Positions 1 through 5,743 of a stretch of 7,426 nucleotides of DNA are shown here, one piece after another. The stretch is from CAWBRT01 sp050015355. Lineage in GTDB: Bacteria > Acidobacteriota > Terriglobia > Terriglobales > Acidobacteriaceae. Numbering within the stretch: the first letter of the stretch is position 1; each line of letters begins with the position of its first letter. The stretch spans positions 1 through 7,426 of the forward strand of contig JBEKBO010000173.1 of assembly GCA_050015355.1 (NCBI GenBank), given 5' to 3'. The position numbers and the translations under genes are program-made. Under the pieces are notes generated by a model. It saw only the letters and a list, made by a program, of their open reading frames with translations. It did no database searches and was not told the DNA's origin.

Positions 1-108
1 AGCTTTGCGCAACTGAGCATCCATGCCCGCCATGCCCTCCAGCGGATGCGCCGCCGACCCACCCTGGTCTGCGCCTTCTGGGAACAGGCCGAACTCTTTC
101 CATTGTAA
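1..108 (+). CDS. Possible 3' end of an unidentified gene (partial)
   Basis: An open frame enters from the left edge in frame 1 and stops at the TAA at 106-108, giving 35 residues that end in AFWEQAELFPL. Third codon positions are rich in G/C, and the stretch is much more GC-rich than the dctP gene that starts 41 bases after the stop. I do not recognise the product. The minus strand is also open over 105-1 (it reads WKEFGLFPEGADQGG near its start, then HPLEGMAGMD) and looks equally protein-like. That frame meets a TAG at 111-109 and has no ATG or other usual start before it, so on that strand it would have to be a 5'-truncated remnant. The plus-strand reading is preferred only because it ends in a proper stop just before the next gene. 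No function can be assigned. Confidence 0.3.
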   Translation, partial: SFAQLSIHARHALQRMRRRPTLVCAFWEQAELFPL

Positions 109-130
109 CTATATTATGCAAGACTCAATA

Positions 131-141
131 AGAGGAAGGGG
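131..141 (+). promoter_or_regulatory. Ribosome binding site of the dctP-type gene
   Basis: The purine-rich stretch AGAGGAAGGGG lies 8 bases before the ATG at 150. It also sits only 2 bases before an in-frame TTG at 144, which is too close, so it supports the ATG at 150 as the start. The AT-rich run TATATTATG at 110-118 resembles a -10 element, but I see no matching -35 box. Confidence 0.5.
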
Positions 142-149
142 ATTTGGAA

Positions 150-1172
150 ATGAATCGAAACCGACAAATGTTTAAAGCGCTGGTCACGGTGGCTATTGCG
201 GCATCACTTTTGTTTGTTGCGGGTACGGTGGCTCCAGCGCACGCCCAACAAGCTAAAAAGCGCGAATACATGATCAAAATGGCGATTCCGAGCGCGCCGG
301 AGGATTCTTGCACGATGGCTTTTTACAAGTTTAAAGAACTTGTCGAAAGTCGAACCAATGGACGAATTGCGGTCCAAGTTTTCCCTAACGGCCAATTGGG
401 AGACCATGTCGCCTATATCTCGCAGATGCAGGCAGGAAATCTTCAGATTGGAGAAGTCAACACTTCACTGCTAGGCCCGCTTGACGGTGAGTTTGCAGTT
501 TTTGACCTGCCATACTTGTCGAAAGACATGGATCATTTGATCCGTGTTCTCCAAAGCGGTCTCGGCGATAAGATGAGCAAAAACCTCGAAAATAAAGCCG
601 GACTGAAAGTCATCGGCTGGATGGTTCGTTCGCCAAGAAACGTCTACAGCTCCAAAGGCCCGATCAACACAGCGAGTGATTTTCAGGGGCTAAAGATCAG
701 GGTCCAGCAAAGTGCCATTATGGTAAAGACAATGGAACTTCTGGGAGCGCAGCCGGTTGCGATTTCAGCCAACGAAAGATATATGGCCCTGCAAAGCCAC
801 GTGGTGCAGGCTGCGGAGAATAGCGTGCCTTACATCTTTACCCAAAAGGAATATGAAGTAACAAAATATCTGTCCCTGACAGAACACTTTATCACTCCGA
901 ACGTCATCGCAATGGACGCCAAATTCTTTAACAAGTTGCCGCCGGACCTCCAGAAAATCGTTGCAGATACAGGCAAAGAAGCAGCCGCATATGAAATCGA
1001 AGTAGAAAAGAAGCAATTGAAGGACGCCATTAAGGCACTTGAAGGAAAGGGCATGAAGGTTAACTCGGTCGCTGACAAGTCTTCCTTTAAGCAGAAAGTC
1101 AACCCTATTTATGCCGAGTATCAGGATAAGATTGGCAAGGACGTGATTAACGTCTTCTCAACTGTACGGTAA
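150..1172 (+). CDS. dctP: TRAP transporter solute-binding protein, DctP family
   Basis: This is the periplasmic receptor of a tripartite ATP-independent periplasmic transporter. It captures an organic acid anion and hands it to the membrane subunits encoded next. The 340-residue length is normal for the family. Residues 1-32 form a Sec signal peptide: basic MNRNRQ, a hydrophobic core, and a cleavage site after APAHA. The mature protein shows DctP landmarks: FPNGQLGD (78-85), FDLPYL (118-123), the LKIRV segment with Arg184 at the place of the family's carboxylate-binding arginine, and ANERYMALQSHVVQAAEN (207-224), the counterpart of the usual Y-x-AL-Q-x-GVVDG-x-EN motif. In that motif the usual DG pair is QA here. 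The ATG at 150 is chosen over a TTG at 144 because of ribosome-site spacing. The gene is followed by the fused membrane subunit after an 82-109-base gap, depending on that gene's start. The family call is secure. The substrate is unknown, and the symbol is a family label rather than proof of C4-dicarboxylate transport. Confidence 0.93.
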   Translation: MNRNRQMFKALVTVAIAASLLFVAGTVAPAHAQQAKKREYMIKMAIPSAPEDSCTMAFYKFKELVESRTNGRIAVQVFPNGQLGDHVAYISQMQAGNLQIGEVNTSLLGPLDGEFAVFDLPYLSKDMDHLIRVLQSGLGDKMSKNLENKAGLKVIGWMVRSPRNVYSSKGPINTASDFQGLKIRVQQSAIMVKTMELLGAQPVAISANERYMALQSHVVQAAENSVPYIFTQKEYEVTKYLSLTEHFITPNVIAMDAKFFNKLPPDLQKIVADTGKEAAAYEIEVEKKQLKDAIKALEGKGMKVNSVADKSSFKQKVNPIYAEYQDKIGKDVINVFSTVR

Positions 1173-1191
1173 GGGTAGAGCTACTCGACCC
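1173..1191 (+). repeat. Small imperfect hairpin just after the dctP stop
   Basis: GGGT at 1173-1176 pairs with ACCC at 1188-1191. After one mismatch, GAG (1178-1180) pairs with CTC (1184-1186) around a 3-base loop. There is no T-run behind it, so it is not a standard terminator. It may protect the 3' end of the dctP message together with the larger hairpin downstream, but it is short and could be chance. Confidence 0.25.
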
Positions 1192-1229
1192 TGCGGAAGG
1201 CAAGTGACTTAGTTATTGAGCAGATACAG

Positions 1230-1259
1230 TGCATAGTGGAGTTAACCTTCCACTATGCA
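1230..1259 (+). promoter_or_regulatory. Intercistronic hairpin (perfect 11-bp inverted repeat)
   Basis: TGCATAGTGGA at 1230-1240 is the exact reverse complement of TCCACTATGCA at 1249-1259, with the 8-base loop GTTAACCT. In RNA the stem can extend by G1229-U1260 and A1228-U1261. No T-run follows, so it is not a simple intrinsic terminator. It lies between the abundant binding-protein gene and the membrane-subunit gene. That is where such operons often carry structures that stabilise the upstream message or limit read-through, keeping receptor in excess over permease (known operon logic; role here inferred). The right arm contains the ATG at 1255, so translation from that codon would be masked when the hairpin forms. 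It could alternatively be a DNA operator, since the arms are long and exact. Confidence 0.7.
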
Positions 1260-1281
1260 TTTAATTTCACGTGGGAAAAAG

Positions 1282-3126
1282 ATGACAGCTACCTTGCGGA
1301 AAAACTGGGTGGACCCGTTTTTCAACTCTATTGTCGCCGTCGCATTGATTGCAGAACTCATCCTCATGTTCTCGAACGTGGTGAGTCGGTTTTTCTTCCA
1401 ATATTCTATTCGCGGCAGCGAAGAACTCGGCGAACTGGCCCTTTTGATCATTGCATTCATCGGCGGTGCCATCGCGTATCCCCGCGGTGAGCATGTGGCT
1501 GTAGAAATTCTTTATAAGATTCTGCCGAAGAACTGGCACGAGCCGTTGAGGGCCGTGGCTGCCTGGATTGTGGTGTTAACTTCCGTGGTGGCTGTTGCCC
1601 TTTCTGTACACATAGTCTTTATCACAACTATCAAAAACATGACCAGTATCTTAAGTATAAATAAAGCCTGGTACACCTCGCCCATGGTTATCGGCTTTTC
1701 GCTAATCACTTATTATGGGCTGCGTCGATTAGCTAGTTATCCTCTGAAAACTACACTGATCACCGGAGCGGTGCTGCTGTTCTCTTTGCTGTCGGGGTTG
1801 ATGACGAAACCGATGTGGGAACCCCTGCTGGACGGTAATCCTGGCCTTGAGTTGACGCTCGTGATGTTTCTCGTATTCCTGTTTATCGGTGTTCCAATAG
1901 GGTTTGTTCTGGCAGCTGGTGCAGTGTTTTACCTTTATGTGTCGGGGACCGTTTCTGTAACTGCTGTAGCCCTAACGATGCAGAATAGTTTGATGAATTT
2001 CGTTCTCTTAGCTATTCCTTTCTTTGTTATGGCTGGTTATATCATGACTGAGGGAGGACTCAGTGCGCGTCTGATACACTTTGTTGTTTCATTGGCCGGA
2101 CGGGTTCGTGGTGGCCTATATCACGTTATTATCGTCGTAACCTATATAGTGTCGGGCCTTTCAGGGTCGAAAGTTGCCGATGTTACTGCGGTCGGGACAA
2201 CTATGAATGAAACGCTCCGGAGAGAAGGTTACGATATGGGTGAAACGGCGGCAGTTCTGGCTTCCGCCGCAATAATGGGCGAGACGGTTCCGCCTTGTAT
2301 TAACATGATTGTATTGGGGTCAATTTCAACGCTGTCGATTGGAACTCTCTTTGTAGCCGGGTTGCTGCCCGCAGTGGTGATGGCAATTGTTCTGATGATC
2401 TTGATCGCCATTCGGGCGCGTTTGGTGAAAATGCCTGTCAGTTCACCTGTTCAATTTAGAGAGGTAATGCGCCGAGCGTTGATCGCTATTCCGGCGTTAT
2501 TTGCCCCCGTTTTGTTGGTCGGAGGAATTGTTTGTGGCATCGGCACGCCGACTGAAATCTCTTCATCGGCGGTAATTTATTCGATTTTGTTGGGACTGGT
2601 GTACCGGGAAATTAACCTGCGGTCTATCTGGAATATCATCGTTGACAGTGCCTCGATGGCCGGGATGGTTTTGTTCATTATAAGCACGGCCAGTGCGTTT
2701 TCCTGGTCGTTGACAATAGCTCAGGTACCGCATGAGATTGCACGGGCAGTGATTGCTTTGGCTGGAAATTCAGGCACTATATTCATGCTGCTGTCTATTG
2801 CCGTGTTAATCCTAATGGGAGCTATCTTGGAGGGTTTACCGGCAATTCTGATTTTTGCTCCCTTGCTGCTGCCAATTGCCCCTCGATTCGGTATACATCC
2901 TTTGCAGGTAGGTATTGTTTTGATTTTGTCGATGGGAGTTGGAAATTTCCTGCCGCCAATTGGGGTTGGAGCGTATGTCTGTGTATCGGTAAGCAAGACT
3001 ACTCTTGACGCGATGATGGCCCGCTTTTTACCTTATCTCATGACGCTTCTTATAGGTTTGGTCCTTATAGCCCTTGTTCCTTGGTTTAGCTTAGTATTGC
3101 CAAGAGCCTTCCATTTAATTAATTAA
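1282..3126 (+). CDS. TRAP transporter fused small and large membrane subunits (DctQ-DctM)
   Basis: This is the membrane part of the TRAP system, and it drives uptake with an ion gradient. From the ATG at 1282 it has 614 residues. An in-frame ATG at 1255 would add nine residues, but it lies inside a strong hairpin and lacks a well-placed ribosome site. The site before 1282 (GGGA at 1273-1276) is also weak, so the start is uncertain. Numbered from 1282, residues 10-155 are the DctQ part: four membrane segments with SEELGELALL and the typical RGEHVAVEIL signature. A linking hydrophobic helix at about 157-173 leads into DctM, beginning near residue 190 with FLFIGVPIGFVLAAG. DctM landmarks follow: AIPFFVMAGYIMTEGGLSAR (244-263), SGLSGSKVADVTAVGT (291-306), the EGYDMGETAAVLASAAIMGE stretch ending in VPPCIN, GIGTPTEISS (419-428), EGLPAILIFAPLLLPIAPRF, and FLPPIGVGAYV. 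The usual PPS of DctM is PPC here. Both halves look complete and there is no frameshift. It is cotranscribed with the receptor gene just upstream. Confidence 0.92.
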   Translation: MTATLRKNWVDPFFNSIVAVALIAELILMFSNVVSRFFFQYSIRGSEELGELALLIIAFIGGAIAYPRGEHVAVEILYKILPKNWHEPLRAVAAWIVVLTSVVAVALSVHIVFITTIKNMTSILSINKAWYTSPMVIGFSLITYYGLRRLASYPLKTTLITGAVLLFSLLSGLMTKPMWEPLLDGNPGLELTLVMFLVFLFIGVPIGFVLAAGAVFYLYVSGTVSVTAVALTMQNSLMNFVLLAIPFFVMAGYIMTEGGLSARLIHFVVSLAGRVRGGLYHVIIVVTYIVSGLSGSKVADVTAVGTTMNETLRREGYDMGETAAVLASAAIMGETVPPCINMIVLGSISTLSIGTLFVAGLLPAVVMAIVLMILIAIRARLVKMPVSSPVQFREVMRRALIAIPALFAPVLLVGGIVCGIGTPTEISSSAVIYSILLGLVYREINLRSIWNIIVDSASMAGMVLFIISTASAFSWSLTIAQVPHEIARAVIALAGNSGTIFMLLSIAVLILMGAILEGLPAILIFAPLLLPIAPRFGIHPLQVGIVLILSMGVGNFLPPIGVGAYVCVSVSKTTLDAMMARFLPYLMTLLIGLVLIALVPWFSLVLPRAFHLIN

Positions 3127-3530
3127 TTGTTTAATAAATCTGCCAGGCGGGCTTAACTTACTTATACTTGTCTTTCGCCAAAATGTTGATCTTCCTTTGA
3201 AACGGTTGCTTACAAAGGGTTTTGAAAAACACCGGTTTCTGTTAGAACTCACCTCATGTTTCGCCTTCTTCGGCTGTTGCTGGTTTGGCTGTCCATCCCG
3301 GAGGCCGGCCTTCCCTAGTACGAACTCTTGGTCTTTCCCCCGCGTAACCCCTTTTTTATCTGAGGCTTGAAGCAATTCGACAGCCTTGCACTCGGAAGCC
3401 CACGACTTGTCACTTGCAGTCAAACAAAAGGACGTTACGCTCAATGGATGTTTCGGTAAGGATACCGGCAACACGGACATTAACGATCAAGAATCGCTTG
3501 TAGAGCTGCTCAAACATTCATTGCGTCCAC
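3127..3530. other. Convergent intergenic region, no supported gene
   Basis: This stretch separates the end of the TRAP operon from the end of the minus-strand amidohydrolase. It begins with an AT-rich run of TTAA repeats (3113-3139). Frames of 65 aa (plus, 3386-3583) and 121 aa (minus, 3115-3480) are open here, but neither shows a recognisable family, hydrophobic pattern or ribosome site, and one runs into the amidohydrolase. A local GC-rich patch at 3290-3315 carries the perfect 10-bp palindrome AGGCCGGCCT (3302-3311). I see no hairpin followed by a T-run for either converging gene. The T6 tract at 3352-3357 has no stem before it. The region may hold decayed coding sequence, but I cannot identify it. 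Confidence 0.5.
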
Positions 3531-4418
3531 TCAAATCCGGTAGACGCGTGCCGCGGTATTCCAGAAGATATTCGCCTCGTTAAGCTCGCCGTGCTTCGCC
3601 ACAGCATCGCGATGCGCTTGCATCAGAGCAGAATGCCCGGTCCATAGCTTCTCGATCGGGAAATTTGATCCAAACATCAGGCGCTCACTACCGAAGATCG
3701 TAATCGCGTTGTCGACGATATAGGCGATCAAGGCGGGATCGTTCCGATGGACGAAGGTGCCAAAGGCAGAGAGCTTGGAGTAGAGGTTCGGCAAGGCAGC
3801 AAGCTGGCAAAGACCGGAGCGCCAAGCTGCAGTCGTTTCCGCTGAGAGATCGGTCAACATGCCCGTATGTTGCAGGATGAAGTCAGTCTCGGGATTTTCC
3901 TCGATCAAGCGTGCGCCATCGCGCATCTGGTTCGGAAAGATTTGCAAGTCGAACGAGAAGCCGTAATCCTTCAGGCGGCCAACATTTTTCCGGACCCTGG
4001 GATCAAGAATCTGGCTGGCCGAGGGCGCGAAGCGGTATTCCGGCGTCTCGTGCCAATGAAGCTGCATACGGACGCCGCGAACGAGCCGATAGCGTTTCAG
4101 CCGATCAAGCTGCGAGCGAACGTCGTCGACCGTCATATCGGCGTAGCCGACGATCGCATGCGGCCAACCGGTCTCCTCGGCGGTCTTCTGGACCCAGGCG
4201 ACCTCGTCTTCGAAGCGGTCCTTAGCCCAGTTGGCCTGGACATAGACCGCCTTCTGGATGCCGGAGCCCGCCAGGTCGGCCAAGAACTCTTCGATGCTGT
4301 AGTCGCGGCGCAATGACTCATAAGGACCAAAGATGCGCGGCACCATTGGCCCGGTGAGCCAGGGTAGGTCCTGCTGCCGCCAGAAGTGAAAATGCGAATC
4401 GATGACCTTCTGCATCAT
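3531..4418 (-). CDS. Amidohydrolase family protein (COG3618, lactonase-like TIM barrel)
   Basis: This is a predicted cytoplasmic metal-dependent hydrolase of 295 residues, the normal length for the amidohydrolase-2 group that includes L-fuconolactonase and 2-pyrone-4,6-dicarboxylate lactonase. The metal-binding HxH is at residues 9-11 in IDSHFHFW at the N-terminus. Further subfamily signatures are GVRMQLHWHE (115-124), FSFDLQIFPNQM (154-165), ILQHTGM with His184 (181-187), WRSGL (199-203), and GSNFPIEKLW (250-259). The last replaces the usual GSDxP motif, so the acidic residue at that site is Asn252. The C-terminus FWNTAARVYRI matches the family's end. Two adjacent ATG codons (4418 and 4415) could start it; only a weak GGAAAG lies before them. 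It is divergent from the DapA-like gene at 4657, with a shared 238-base control region. It probably hydrolyses a lactone or related ring ester in the same pathway. The family call is strong and the substrate is unknown. Confidence 0.9.
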   Translation of the reverse strand: MMQKVIDSHFHFWRQQDLPWLTGPMVPRIFGPYESLRRDYSIEEFLADLAGSGIQKAVYVQANWAKDRFEDEVAWVQKTAEETGWPHAIVGYADMTVDDVRSQLDRLKRYRLVRGVRMQLHWHETPEYRFAPSASQILDPRVRKNVGRLKDYGFSFDLQIFPNQMRDGARLIEENPETDFILQHTGMLTDLSAETTAAWRSGLCQLAALPNLYSKLSAFGTFVHRNDPALIAYIVDNAITIFGSERLMFGSNFPIEKLWTGHSALMQAHRDAVAKHGELNEANIFWNTAARVYRI

Positions 4419-4463
4419 TTAGCTTTCCGCCCAGATCCCGGGCTCGCTTCCTCGTGCTGTATC

Positions 4464-4479
4464 TAACGCGGTTAACGCG
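4464..4479. promoter_or_regulatory. Direct repeat/near-palindrome, possible operator
   Basis: TAACGCG occurs at 4464-4470 and again at 4473-4479. The second half also forms CGCG-GTTAA-CGCG, a 13-bp near-palindrome at 4467-4479 with one mismatched pair. It lies 46 bases before the amidohydrolase start codon, where a regulator could control that gene. No regulator gene is present in the window. The call rests on symmetry and position only. Confidence 0.3.
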
Positions 4480-4569
4480 CCGCAAACGTACGCTCGGGGT
4501 GGCGAGAGACATCAAGACGTAGCGTTGAAGCTGCACCACTACCCAATACTCTTTTCAAAGCAGAAATAG

Positions 4570-4575
4570 TATGAT
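4570..4575 (+). promoter_or_regulatory. Possible -10 element for the DapA-like gene
   Basis: TATGAT matches the sigma-70 consensus TATAAT at five of six positions and lies about 80 bases before the start codon at 4657. No good -35 box is seen at a spacing of 16-18 bases, so a promoter here would need an activator, or the call may be wrong. The palindrome at 4584-4596 would fall right at the expected transcription start. Confidence 0.3.
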
Positions 4576-4583
4576 ATCAGGCT

Positions 4584-4596
4584 ATAAGTCACTTAT
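4584..4596. promoter_or_regulatory. 13-bp perfect palindrome, candidate repressor operator
   Basis: ATAAGT and ACTTAT are exact reverse complements around a single central C. The site lies in the divergent region 61 bases upstream of the DapA-like start and just after a TATGAT hexamer. This arrangement suits a dimeric repressor that blocks transcription until an inducer appears. The half-sites contain GT/AC as in many GntR-type operators, but the spacing does not match the GntR consensus well, so no regulator family is assigned. Confidence 0.4.
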
Positions 4597-4642
4597 CTTG
4601 CAAAGGAAACGTTGAAACATGCTAGAGCCGCGCGTCAGTGCG

Positions 4643-4650
4643 AAGGAGGA
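4643..4650 (+). promoter_or_regulatory. Strong ribosome binding site of the DapA-like gene
   Basis: AAGGAGGA lies six bases before the ATG at 4657. This fixes the start there rather than at the in-frame TTG at 4612, whose extra 15 codons would encode a non-family extension. Confidence 0.8.
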
Positions 4651-4656
4651 GGCTCC

Positions 4657-5610
4657 ATGCCGGAATTAAAACTTAAGCTTCGGGGAGCTATTCCCGCTAA
4701 TCTCATGCCGTTCAAAAACGATTTGTCCATCGACGAGGCGCAGTACCGCCGCCATATGCGCTGGTTGGCCGATGTGCCCGGCGTGGGAGCTATCGTGTGC
4801 AACGGCCATGCCGCCGAGGTCGCTTCTCTCACCGAAGATGAGCAGATGCGCGCCATCACCATTGCCAGGGACGAGGTAGGCACCAAGGTAAAGTTAGTCG
4901 CCGGAGTCTTCAACGATGGCACGGTGCACGCGGTGAGACTGGCACGCAATGCCAAGGCCGCCGGTGCCGACGGTGTTTTGGTGTTTCCGCCCAGCCTCTT
5001 TATGTGGGGGGCAAATCTCCGCCCTGAAATGGCATATCGCCATTTCGCTTCTATTGCCAACGAGGCCGATATTCCGATTGTCGTCTTCCAATATCCTGTC
5101 GCGAACGGGTGGGGTTACAACACGGAACTATTGCTGAAGCTGGCTGAAATCGAAAACGTTGTGGCCGTGAAGGAGTGGAGTCAGGATATCGTCACTTTCG
5201 AGCGCAATCTGCGTGCGCTGCAATCCGCACCCCGGCCGATCGCCGTACTGAGCAGTTTTAGCGCGTCTCTCTACGCCACATTTGCTCTCGGCGCCGATGG
5301 TACGATTTCCGGCATGGGAAGCGTGGTCGCCGACTGGCAGGCGCAGATGTTTGACGCCGTGCAACGCGGCGACATGAAGGCGGCCCGCGCCCTGAACGAC
5401 AAACACTTCGTGCTGGGTCAGGCATTTTACGCGCCACCATTCCTCGACATGCACAATCGCATGAAGGAAGCTCTAGTGATGCTCGGGCGGCTGGATCTTG
5501 CAGTGGTCCGTCAACCGCTGGAGAAGATTCCGCCCGAAGATAGGGAGCGGGTCCGAACAGCTTTGATTAAGACAGGATTGCTGCAAGCTGATAAAGCCAG
5601 GGCGGTCTAG
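4657..5610 (+). CDS. Dihydrodipicolinate synthase/N-acetylneuraminate lyase superfamily protein
   Basis: This 317-residue cytoplasmic TIM-barrel enzyme is predicted to form a Schiff base with a 2-keto acid (usually pyruvate) and catalyse an aldol, retro-aldol or dehydration step. The Schiff-base lysine is Lys172 in NVVAVKEWS (167-175). The catalytic tyrosine is Tyr146 in VVFQYPVANG. The N-terminus has the family pattern GAIPANLMPFKNDLSIDEAQYR, here split between residues 10-19 and 20-31. The superfamily's GTTGE loop, which holds the substrate carboxylate, reads G50-H-A-A-E54 in CNGHAAEVASLTEDE. The arginine that follows the YNxPxRT tyrosine in true DapA is absent. So it is unlikely to be the lysine-biosynthesis enzyme. 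It is better read as a catabolic lyase or hydratase of unknown substrate. The start is set by the AAGGAGGA ribosome site. It is followed after 133 bases by a Liv-type receptor gene on the same strand, so the enzyme and uptake system are likely coregulated. The amidohydrolase gene diverges from it. Confidence 0.9.
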   Translation: MPELKLKLRGAIPANLMPFKNDLSIDEAQYRRHMRWLADVPGVGAIVCNGHAAEVASLTEDEQMRAITIARDEVGTKVKLVAGVFNDGTVHAVRLARNAKAAGADGVLVFPPSLFMWGANLRPEMAYRHFASIANEADIPIVVFQYPVANGWGYNTELLLKLAEIENVVAVKEWSQDIVTFERNLRALQSAPRPIAVLSSFSASLYATFALGADGTISGMGSVVADWQAQMFDAVQRGDMKAARALNDKHFVLGQAFYAPPFLDMHNRMKEALVMLGRLDLAVVRQPLEKIPPEDRERVRTALIKTGLLQADKARAV

Positions 5611-5743
5611 AAGGGTTTAGCCGTTTCAATCACTTTTGCACAGAGACCACGCTGGAAGCCAACACGCTATTGAAGCAGGCGGTCCGGCGCGATGCCGAGA
5701 AGAGCTGCACCTTCAATCCAGAATAGAAATCCAGGGGATCGTA
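5611..5743 (+). other. Short intergenic gap before the Liv-type receptor gene
   Basis: The receptor reading frame stays open upstream to a TTG at 5636, but the 36 extra residues are charged and would hide the signal peptide, so they are not counted as coding. AGGGG at 5733-5737 sits six bases before the ATG at 5744 and acts as its ribosome site. I see no strong terminator, promoter or palindrome in the gap, so read-through from the DapA-like gene is plausible. Confidence 0.5.

Noticed and set aside
1236..1490. An 84-residue plus-strand frame overlapping the start of the DctQM fusion
   Set aside because: It is a frame-shifted reading of the DctQ coding region, which has clear family motifs in the correct frame.
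3345..3360. T-tract as a rho-independent terminator for the TRAP operon
   Set aside because: No stem-loop precedes the T-run, and it is over 200 bases past the stop codon.
3115..3480. A 121-residue minus-strand frame in the convergent gap
   Set aside because: It has low-complexity charged content, no recognised motif, and its 3' end runs into the stop region of the TRAP gene. Not supported as a gene.
3867..4316. A 149-residue plus-strand frame inside the amidohydrolase gene
   Set aside because: It lies opposite conserved amidohydrolase motifs and has no family features, so it reflects codon bias on the other strand.
4612..4656. Upstream TTG start for the DapA-like protein
   Set aside because: The extra 15 residues have no family match, and a near-perfect ribosome site precedes the ATG at 4657.
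5636..5743. N-terminal extension of the Liv-type receptor from a TTG
   Set aside because: It would place 36 polar residues before a normal signal peptide. The ATG at 5744 has its own ribosome site.
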